A stretch of DNA of 12,555 bases from JAICMB01 sp049514735 (GTDB lineage Bacteria > Acidobacteriota > Terriglobia > Bryobacterales > Bryobacteraceae), in the NCBI GenBank assembly GCA_049514735.1, contig JBEKUT010000191.1, forward strand, positions 1 to 12,555, written 5' to 3'. The notes under the pieces are model-generated. The model saw only the letters and a list, made by a program, of their open reading frames with translations. It had not been told where the DNA came from and made no database searches. Both the position numbers and the translations under genes were made by a program. Shown here piece by piece: positions 7,338 to 12,555 of this stretch. Position 1 is the stretch's first letter. Each line of letters opens with the position of its first letter.

Positions 7338-7943
7338 TTACTTCCGTACTCGTTCGATAACGACAGTAGTGAGCTTTACGGGGTCGACCGGTTTGTCGCC
7401 CTTAACCGGCGCATGACTGATCGCCGCGGCGACATCCTGCCCACTTATTACGTCGCCGAAGATGGTGTATTTGCCGGTCCATTGCACTACGGGATCGGTG
7501 GTGATGAAAAACTGGCAGCCGCCGGTGTTCGGGTCGCCGGTATTCGCGATTGCCAGCTTGCCGCCACGGTCGAACCGCAGGCCGGGCAGGATTTCGTCTG
7601 GAATTCTGATCCCGCAGTTGTGGGTGCCCAAACCGGTGGGATCGCCCGACTGGATCATCTCTCCCGGGAGCACGCGATGGAAGGTGATGTTGTTATAAAG
7701 AGGCCGCTTGACCATGGCTCCGGTCTTGGGGTCGCGCCATGGCTTAGTGCCTTGCGCCAGGCCAATGAAGGTTTGCACGGCAATGGGAGTGTATTTTTCA
7801 TAGAGTCTGGCCGTGATGTCGCCCTTCGATGTTACGAAGGTCGCGTAGAGACCGGGAGAACGATTTTCAGGGGATTGAGCCCACGACAGGGCGGCGATGA
7901 GAACAACAGTGGAAAGGAGCTTCACTTTATCCCATCGTCGCAC
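7338..7943 (-). CDS. Exported cyclophilin-type peptidyl-prolyl cis-trans isomerase
   Basis: The protein catalyses cis-trans isomerisation of X-Pro bonds. Core cyclophilin motifs are present: ITFHRVLPGEMIQSGDP with the catalytic Arg of FHR and the Gln of MIQ, KLAIANTGDPNTGGCQFFIT, and QWTGKYTIFGDV keeping the Trp that gives cyclosporin sensitivity in eukaryotic members. An N-terminal signal peptide (KLLSTVVLIAALSWAQ) directs it out of the cytoplasm, where it would assist folding of exported proteins. The coordinates use GTG 7943 (201 aa); an in-frame GTG at 7925 would give MKLLSTVV, a cleaner signal peptide, with a weak GGGA upstream, and may be the real start. The gene lies 17 bases after the Ig-fold surface protein and is probably cotranscribed with it. 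The next gene has its own promoter. Confidence 0.92.
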   Translation of the reverse strand: MRRWDKVKLLSTVVLIAALSWAQSPENRSPGLYATFVTSKGDITARLYEKYTPIAVQTFIGLAQGTKPWRDPKTGAMVKRPLYNNITFHRVLPGEMIQSGDPTGLGTHNCGIRIPDEILPGLRFDRGGKLAIANTGDPNTGGCQFFITTDPVVQWTGKYTIFGDVISGQDVAAAISHAPVKGDKPVDPVKLTTVVIERVRK

Positions 7944-7960
7944 CTGTATGGGCGTTTTTC

Positions 7961-9715
7961 TTATTTGACTGTGAGCGTCACGTTCGCCTGCGTGGTGTTT
8001 CCGGTTGCCGGGAACGTTGCGACAACGGCCGCGCTTCCAGGCGTGATCCCGGACGGCACGGTCACGTTTACTTGCAGCAGTCCGATGATGGATCCTTCGA
8101 CGGCGCCTGCATAGACTACCGTCGCAGTAACGCCTCCGATAGTTACTGTCGGCGCGATGGCCGCAGGCATCTGAGGCGGCAACGTGGCGGGCGGAGTGGG
8201 CGGCGGAATAATATAGCCGGTGTGAGCTCCCGCTGGCGTAAGATACTCGCCTTCACCAGTAAGATACAGCACCACGGTATCGGTTGCCGTTGTCGGATTA
8301 GTAGCCGAGTTGAGTCCCGTGTAGAGCCCGGTTGCGCCGCTATAGACTTCAGCGGCCGCTTGTCCAATGCCGGAACCGTCGGCGGTAAAGATTCCTGGAG
8401 CGTTCACGCCAACCGTAATTGTGGTTCCGGTGGGTAGGTTTGCCACCACCGTGCCATTCGAAACCTGGATGGTCTGTCCGGCCCCAGGCTGAACGCCATA
8501 GGGGATCTGAACCGTAACCTGGTTCGGATCGGCATAAAGCAGCGGCGCAGACTGGTAGCCGTTCACGTTGGAGCCGACGATGACCAGCAGACCGCCGACG
8601 TTTTGGTTCACATATCCGTTAACAATGCTCATGTAAACCGGATTGGGCGGCCCGATGCCCGGGCCGAAGAGCGCCACAATTTCGCCCGGACTGACGCTTC
8701 CCGACGCGTAGCTGGCCGCATTCAGAACAGCTTCTATGGTGGGAGCGTTCGAGACATTCAAGGACGCCGGAGCGCTGGAACCTCCTCCCAAAGGGTTCGT
8801 AACGACGATCGCGACGTTGGTGCCCGCGACGGTAAGCAGAGTGGCGGGCACAACAACCTGAATCTGCGTTGCACTGAGCAGGGTCGGAGTTAATGAGATG
8901 TTATTGGCCTTGACCGTCGATCCGGCGTAGAAATTGGCGCCCGTGATCCACAGTGTTACCGCGCCGCCATTTGCCTGCACCGGGTTCGGCCAAAGTAGAG
9001 TTATGGTTGGCAAGGAGCTGTCGACGATGAAATTGACGATGATGTTCTGCGTCTTGTTCGCGGCTGGCACACCCGTGGCCACGATCACGATTTTTCCGCT
9101 ATAAGCTTTGGTCTGCGGAGTCAAAGTGGTGGGATCAGCCGTAAACGTGAGCGTTACGGGGCCGCCTGGCAAGACAACTCCGGCCGTGGAATTCGGGTCC
9201 AGCGTCAGCCACGCCGCACCTGTCACTGAGGCCGTAAATGTGACCGCAGTTCCGGTAGTTGTTAATGTCACCGAGCCTTGAACGGCTGTAGTTGCGGTCG
9301 AAAGATTCACGGTTGCGGGGGTGACGGTGAGGGTTGGCAGGGCTGTAACGACGTCCAGAGTAACCGGTATCGATGTGACCACTCCCAATATGGTGACGGC
9401 AACAGAGGCACTGTATTCGCCGGTGCTGAGCGTGGTTGGGTTCACGCGGACCGTAAGGGTTGCGGACAGGGTTCCGGTGGATGGAGTAACCGTTATCCAC
9501 TCAATCGCTCCGTTTGTTCCGGGAGGGATGGCGGCGGTAAACGCGGCTGTTGGGGTGGTTCCCGCTCCGGCTTTTATGGCGACGGTTTGGGGTGTGGGCA
9601 AGGTGGTTCCAATCTGGTAAGTGAACGACAGGGCCGCTGGTTTCGCGGTGATGGCTCCTTGGCCGTGCGCCAGTAAGGCGGCAGAGAAGAAGAGAAACGC
9701 TAGTTTGTTGCCCAC
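7961..9715 (-). CDS. Exported Ig-fold protein with BACON-like, IPT/TIG and Solibacter C-terminal domains
   Basis: The 584-residue protein starts at GTG 9715; an in-frame TAG lies upstream and no other start fits. It has a signal peptide (residues 1-19, cut near AHGQG). Two BACON-like beta-sandwich repeats follow (about 24-122 and 127-231; PATVNLSTATTAVQGSVTL, WLTLDPNS), then an IPT/TIG domain (236-322; PTITLLWPNPV, ITGANFYAGS). Residues 325-583 form the 'Solibacter uncharacterized C-terminal domain' (APTIEAVLNAASY, SPGEIVALFGPGIGP, VTVQIPYGVQPG, NAPGIFTADGSG, VVLYLTGEGE, GLLQVNVTVP). The domain is largely confined to Acidobacteria and of unknown function. The composition, rich in Thr, Val, Ala and Gly and nearly free of Cys, suits an extracellular adhesin or matrix protein. 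No LPxTG, type IX sorting signal or catalytic motif is seen. Confidence 0.9.
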   Translation of the reverse strand: MGNKLAFLFFSAALLAHGQGAITAKPAALSFTYQIGTTLPTPQTVAIKAGAGTTPTAAFTAAIPPGTNGAIEWITVTPSTGTLSATLTVRVNPTTLSTGEYSASVAVTILGVVTSIPVTLDVVTALPTLTVTPATVNLSTATTAVQGSVTLTTTGTAVTFTASVTGAAWLTLDPNSTAGVVLPGGPVTLTFTADPTTLTPQTKAYSGKIVIVATGVPAANKTQNIIVNFIVDSSLPTITLLWPNPVQANGGAVTLWITGANFYAGSTVKANNISLTPTLLSATQIQVVVPATLLTVAGTNVAIVVTNPLGGGSSAPASLNVSNAPTIEAVLNAASYASGSVSPGEIVALFGPGIGPPNPVYMSIVNGYVNQNVGGLLVIVGSNVNGYQSAPLLYADPNQVTVQIPYGVQPGAGQTIQVSNGTVVANLPTGTTITVGVNAPGIFTADGSGIGQAAAEVYSGATGLYTGLNSATNPTTATDTVVLYLTGEGEYLTPAGAHTGYIIPPPTPPATLPPQMPAAIAPTVTIGGVTATVVYAGAVEGSIIGLLQVNVTVPSGITPGSAAVVATFPATGNTTQANVTLTVK

Positions 9716-9762
9716 ACCGGGCTTATCGGCTGGGGTGGGGGGAGCGCGAGATTTTTTTGAGG

Positions 9763-9809
9763 CCTAAGAGAGAACAGACGACGAAAACCGATCGTCTGTT
9801 CTACTTAGG
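9763..9809. repeat. Long inverted repeat overlapping the DinB-like stop codon
   Basis: Arms AGAACAGACGA (9771-9781) and TCGTCTGTTCT (9792-9802) are perfect 11-bp complements around a 10-base spacer. An outer pair CCTAAG (9763-9768) and CTTAGG (9804-9809) extends the stem across a small asymmetric internal loop. The DinB-like stop codon (9807-9805) lies in the outer arm. A run of T (9751-9757 on the plus strand) lies on the wrong side for a U-tract on the minus-strand transcript, so it is not a textbook intrinsic terminator. It may still end or stabilise the transcript, or be one copy of a dispersed palindromic element. Confidence 0.7.
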
Positions 9810-10299
9810 AAGTGGCCTTGGATAAATGGCGGTAATAGCCGAGGTCGGCGCCGGTTAATAGCTTAGTGGCGAAGATGATTTGGGCGGTATGCTGGGCGAA
9901 ATGTTCGACCACATGATAAATGGCTTCCATCACGGTCACGTCGTAGTTCTGGATGGTGAGCGGGTCGAGTAGCCGGGATGTTGGCAGCGTCTTGATGGTC
10001 TCGATGGCGGGGTCAACCGATTGGTCGAGTTTAGAAAGAAGAGAAGCTTTTTCGAGGCCGCCGCGGGCTGCAAATTCGGAGTCGCGGTCGCGGATGTCGG
10101 GACTTCCCGCGACTCCACATCCGATCCACTGACGGACATTTCCCGATAAATGGAGCACTAAATTGCCGATCGAATTGTCTTCATCGCCATGGCGCATCCA
10201 GATCTTTTCGTTGTCGAGCCGGCCTACACAATCGTGAATGCGCGCGCGGAGCTGCTCGAGATTTTCGGCGGAGAATTTCAGAAACGCTTGCTCAATCAA
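9805..10299 (-). CDS. DinB-like (DUF1572-type) four-helix protein
   Basis: From the preferred TTG start this is a 164-residue protein of the DinB/YfiT-like putative metalloenzyme superfamily. Histidines sit where these proteins hold a metal: HLSGN (His50) and the late helix HVVEHFAQHTAQI (His129, His133, His137). Superfamily members include thiol-dependent transferases with bacillithiol or mycothiol and many stress proteins of unknown role; the activity here is unknown. An upstream GTG (10317) gives six more residues, but the strong AGGAGG (10309-10304) would then lie inside the gene. With TTG 10299 the start overlaps the E2 stop as TTGA (10296-10299), the 4-base arrangement seen repeatedly in this window. 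The stop lies within the inverted repeat, marking the end of the lipoyl block. Confidence 0.82.
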   Translation of the reverse strand: MIEQAFLKFSAENLEQLRARIHDCVGRLDNEKIWMRHGDEDNSIGNLVLHLSGNVRQWIGCGVAGSPDIRDRDSEFAARGGLEKASLLSKLDQSVDPAIETIKTLPTSRLLDPLTIQNYDVTVMEAIYHVVEHFAQHTAQIIFATKLLTGADLGYYRHLSKATS

Positions 10300-11654
10300 A
10301 GGACCTCCTCGGACCACTTCTCGAGAATGGATTTTACTTTGGCGGTGAACTGGTCGCCGAGCGCTCCGTCGATCAGGCGGTGATCGAAGGTGAGGGCGAG
10401 AAAGGCCTGGGAGCGAATTGCAATAGCATCGTCAATCACTACGGGGACCTTCTCGACCGCGCCGACTCCGAGGATGGCCACCTGCGGCTGGTTGATTACC
10501 GGTGTGGCGAAGATGCTGCCGAAGCTTCCGAAGTTCGTGATGGAGAAAGTGCCGGATTGCACTTCGTCGGGCTTGAGCTGGCGCGAACGGGCGCGAGTGG
10601 AAAGATCCACGATGGCGCGCTGCAGGCCGGTGACGTTCTTCTCGTCGGCGTTGCGGATGACCGGCACGATCAAACCGTTGCCGCCATCGAGCGCTACCGC
10701 AATACCGATGTTGATGTCGTTGTGATAGATGATATTCGTGCCGTCGATGGATGCGTTCACGATGGGGAAGGCGCGGAGAGCTTCGGCGGTCGCCCGCGTA
10801 ACGAACGACAGATAGGTCAGCGAGAAACCGTGGCGGGCCTGGAATTCGGCCTTGGCACGGTCGCGGGCTTTAGCGACGCGGGTCATGTCGACCCGATGCA
10901 CGGTGGTCACGTGCGCGGAGGTGCGCTTGCTCATCACCATGTGCTCGGCGATGCGCTGGCGCATGGTGGTCATCGGCTCGATGCGGGTGTGGGGCGCCCC
11001 GCCGGCGGTCGCGATGGGGGTTTCGACTGGACGCGCGACTGGTGGCGGCGCGGGGGCCGCGGGTGCTGCTACTGGCGCGGGGGCCGCGGGCGGTTGGGAA
11101 ACTTGCGAGATGGTGCGCGCGCCCTGGGCGGACATGTACGATTCGACGTCCTGCTTGGTGATGCGCCCGCCGGCTCCCGATCCTTTCACCTGCTTGAGAT
11201 CGATGTTGTACTCGCGAGCCATTTTGCGAACCAACGGTGAAAGGGGTCCTGCGGGCGACTCGGCTACGGCCGGTTCGGGCTCGGGCACGGGGATCGGATA
11301 GGGTCCGGCGCTCTCGGCCACGGGTTCATGGATAGCAGTGGGCGGCGCGGTCGGTTGCGCTTCGGCGGCGGCCGCGGAGGGGCCGACTTCAGTTGGCGAC
11401 GGCGTTGCGGGCGATGCCGCGCCGTCTTCGATTCTGCCTACTACGGTTCCAATTCCAACCGTCATTCCCTCAGCTACCAGCACGTCGCCCAAAACGCCCG
11501 CGGCTGGGGAGGGTATCTCGGTGTCGACTTTGTCCGTTGAAATTTCGAAGAGCGGCTCATCGCGTTCAATGCGGTCGCCTTTCTTCTTCAGCCACTTCGT
11601 GAGAGTGCCTTCTACGATGCTTTCGCCCATCTGGGGCATGACGATGTCAGTCAT
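10296..11654 (-). CDS. 2-oxoacid dehydrogenase complex E2 (dihydrolipoyl acyltransferase)
   Basis: The 452-residue protein transfers acyl groups from the lipoyl arm to CoA in a pyruvate, 2-oxoglutarate or branched-chain 2-oxoacid dehydrogenase complex. It has one lipoyl domain (residues 2-76) with lipoyl-lysine Lys42 in STDKVDTE, an Ala/Pro-rich linker (about 78-135), a peripheral subunit-binding domain (136-172; SPLVRKMAREYNIDL, GSGAGGRITKQDV), a second Ala/Pro linker (about 187-218) and the catalytic domain (222-452) ending with DHRLIDG, where His425 and Asp429 are catalytic. The substrate class is not clear; MPQMGESIVEGT occurs in both branched-chain and succinyl-type enzymes, and no E1 gene is visible. 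Its ATG overlaps the lipB stop by four bases (ATGA, 11651-11654). A weak GGAG lies 11 nt upstream. Confidence 0.93.
   Translation of the reverse strand: MTDIVMPQMGESIVEGTLTKWLKKKGDRIERDEPLFEISTDKVDTEIPSPAAGVLGDVLVAEGMTVGIGTVVGRIEDGAASPATPSPTEVGPSAAAAEAQPTAPPTAIHEPVAESAGPYPIPVPEPEPAVAESPAGPLSPLVRKMAREYNIDLKQVKGSGAGGRITKQDVESYMSAQGARTISQVSQPPAAPAPVAAPAAPAPPPVARPVETPIATAGGAPHTRIEPMTTMRQRIAEHMVMSKRTSAHVTTVHRVDMTRVAKARDRAKAEFQARHGFSLTYLSFVTRATAEALRAFPIVNASIDGTNIIYHNDINIGIAVALDGGNGLIVPVIRNADEKNVTGLQRAIVDLSTRARSRQLKPDEVQSGTFSITNFGSFGSIFATPVINQPQVAILGVGAVEKVPVVIDDAIAIRSQAFLALTFDHRLIDGALGDQFTAKVKSILEKWSEEVL
10304..10309 (-). promoter_or_regulatory. Shine-Dalgarno AGGAGG that decides the DinB-like start
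   Basis: AGGAGG on the minus strand lies within the last codons of the E2 gene, 4 nt before TTG 10299. The spacing is slightly short, but no other start fits it better; GTG 10317 lies upstream of it. It supports initiation on TTG, coupled to termination of E2 translation. Confidence 0.55.
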
Positions 11655-12325
11655 GAAATTGTGGTCTCCAATGCCGGGATTCGAGGCCCAGCCAGCTTGA
11701 AATCGAATTGTCGCTCAAAGTGATGCGCCAGGGCGCGAACGACGTCTTCGCGCGGCGCATTCGAACCTAATTGGCGCATGGACGTCACAGGCCTGGTGAG
11801 TCCGCAGGGCACGATGTACTGAAAGTAGCTGAGATCGGTGGAATGGTTCAACGCGAAACCATGCGAGGTGACCCAGCGGCTGATGTGAATGCCGATGGCC
11901 GCGATCTTAGCGCCATCGACCCAGACTCCGGTTGCGCCTTGGACGCGGCCGGCCTTGATATCGAACTCGGCGAGCGCACCCATGATTACCTCTTCGACCG
12001 CGCGGACGTAAGCAACAACATCGCGCTTCCAATCGCGCAGGTCGAAGATGGGATAGCCGACGATCTGTCCCGGACCGTGATACGTGATGTCGCCGCCGCG
12101 ATCCGATTGGTGGAACGAAATGCCGCTGCGCTCCAACACCTGGCTGCTGGCGAGCAGATTTTCGAGGTGTCCGTTGCGGCCGAGAGTGATGACGTGGGGG
12201 TGCTCGACGAAGAGCAACTGGTCGGGAATTTCGCCGCGCTTGCGCTTGTCCGCCAGATCCTTTTGCACAGCGAGAGCCTCGGCGTAGTCCAGGCGGCCGA
12301 GGTCCCGAACTTCGCAATTATACAT
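11651..12325 (-). CDS. lipB: Lipoyl(octanoyl) transferase LipB
   Basis: LipB moves octanoate from octanoyl-ACP to the lipoyl lysine of E2 and related proteins, the first step of lipoate synthesis before LipA inserts sulfur. From the preferred start the protein has 224 residues, a normal length. Family motifs are DRGGDITYHGPGQ (75-87), TGVWVDGAKIAAIGIH with catalytic Lys140, the segment GFALNHSTDL, and VPCGL with the acyl-cysteine Cys174. I chose ATG 12325 (MYNCEVRDLGRLDY), 7 bases after the lpd stop; ATG 12340 (MFSCEM) is an alternative that overlaps lpd by 8 bases. A longer frame back to 12388 lies within the lpd coding region and is unlikely. It directly precedes, and overlaps, the E2 gene whose product is its substrate. 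No lipA is visible in the window. Confidence 0.93.
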   Translation of the reverse strand: MYNCEVRDLGRLDYAEALAVQKDLADKRKRGEIPDQLLFVEHPHVITLGRNGHLENLLASSQVLERSGISFHQSDRGGDITYHGPGQIVGYPIFDLRDWKRDVVAYVRAVEEVIMGALAEFDIKAGRVQGATGVWVDGAKIAAIGIHISRWVTSHGFALNHSTDLSYFQYIVPCGLTRPVTSMRQLGSNAPREDVVRALAHHFERQFDFKLAGPRIPALETTIS

Positions 12326-12332
12326 TTCACAA

Positions 12333-12555
12333 CTAAACATTGATGGCGAGCCCGTAGACGTTGTTGAACGCCTCGCCCATAGCCTCATAAAGAGTGGGGT
12401 GGGCGTGAATGGTGCTCATCATGGTTTCGACGGTGGCTTCGGCTTCCATGGCGGCCACGGCTTCGGACACGAGCTCGAATGCCTGTGGACCGATGATATG
12501 GACGCCGAGAATCTCGCCGAACGTTTCGTCGGCGATGACCTTGACGAAGCCATCG
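12333..12555 (-). CDS. lpd: Dihydrolipoyl dehydrogenase (E3), C-terminal fragment; 5' end beyond window
   Basis: The window holds only the last 74 codons of this gene, ending at TAG 12335-12333. The visible part is the C-terminal dimerisation domain of a lipoamide dehydrogenase: GFVKVIADETFGEILGVHII, GPQAFELVSEAV, the catalytic HAHPTLYEA with the His-Glu pair of the family, and a short tail GLAINV. E3 is the FAD/NAD enzyme that reoxidises dihydrolipoyl groups on E2. The active-site disulfide and the cofactor domains lie outside the window. The related mercuric and glutathione reductases are less likely because the tail and neighbours (lipB, E2) are those of E3. The gene heads the visible lipoyl block and may be cotranscribed with genes further upstream. 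Confidence 0.9.
   Translation of the reverse strand, partial: DGFVKVIADETFGEILGVHIIGPQAFELVSEAVAAMEAEATVETMMSTIHAHPTLYEAMGEAFNNVYGLAINV

Noticed and set aside
7413..8114. Plus-strand 233-codon frame
   Set aside because: Spans two convincing minus-strand genes (cyclophilin and Ig-fold protein) and shows no domain.
9763..9809. Intrinsic terminator
   Set aside because: The stem is good but no U-tract follows on the transcribed (minus) strand, so it was listed only as an inverted repeat.
10380..11301. Plus-strand frames of 286 and 149 codons over the E2 gene
   Set aside because: Low-complexity Gly/Arg/Ala mirror of the Ala/Pro linkers; the minus strand encodes a clear E2.
11771..12343. Plus-strand 190-codon frame
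   Set aside because: Antisense to lipB, whose active-site Lys and Cys are conserved; no family resemblance.
12326..12388. LipB extended N-terminus from 12388
   Set aside because: It would overlap the lpd coding region by 56 bases; the LipB family begins near MYNCEVRDLG, and ATG 12325 follows the lpd stop directly.
1..12555. CRISPR arrays, tRNA/rRNA genes, insertion sequences, phage or toxin-antitoxin genes
   Set aside because: Looked for by eye on both strands; no spaced direct repeats, cloverleaf, transposase or paired terminal repeats were found.

Overview
The window is GC-rich and every gene reads on the minus strand. The best lineage marker is the protein at 7961-9715: it ends in the 'Solibacter C-terminal' domain (TIGR03437 type), preceded by BACON-like and IPT/TIG Ig-fold modules. 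Together with the His-rich TPR protein at 1-1552 and the SCO protein carrying a CusF-like domain, this points to an acidobacterium of the Bryobacterales/Solibacter group. That placement is inference from protein families; no rRNA is present.

In transcription order (right to left) there are three blocks. Block A (12555-9805) is the C-terminal end of dihydrolipoamide dehydrogenase (E3), octanoyltransferase LipB, a 2-oxoacid dehydrogenase acyltransferase (E2) and a small DinB-like protein. The genes overlap or nearly touch. The block makes and uses lipoyl groups: LipB attaches octanoate to the E2 lipoyl lysine and E3 reoxidises the lipoyl arm. It ends in a long perfect-stem inverted repeat (9763-9809).

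Block B (9715-7338) is an exported multi-domain Ig-fold protein followed, 17 nt later, by an exported cyclophilin-type prolyl isomerase. Both act outside the cytoplasm.

Block C (7309 to beyond base 1) starts with a good sigma70-type promoter (7281-7309) and a short leader with a possible hairpin. It then runs as a tight six-gene string: a divergent cyclopropane-fatty-acid synthase (Cfa) homologue; a DHCR24-like FAD oxidoreductase; an exported amidase-signature enzyme; a membrane-anchored, internally shortened FkbM-type methyltransferase homologue; an SCO/CusF copper lipoprotein; and a TPR protein that runs off the window. Spacers are 16-17 nt or overlaps of 4-20 nt.

The most interesting content is the Cfa-like plus DHCR24-like pair. 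It has the same two activities (SAM-dependent alkylation of an unsaturated acyl chain, flavin-dependent reduction of a C=C bond) as the actinobacterial route to 10-methyl fatty acids such as tuberculostearic acid. The methyltransferase has an altered SAM motif but keeps the bicarbonate-site residues of E. coli Cfa, so cyclopropane and methyl-branched products are both possible. No RNA genes, CRISPR arrays, insertion sequences or phage genes were seen, and no stretch longer than 300 bases lacks a gene.
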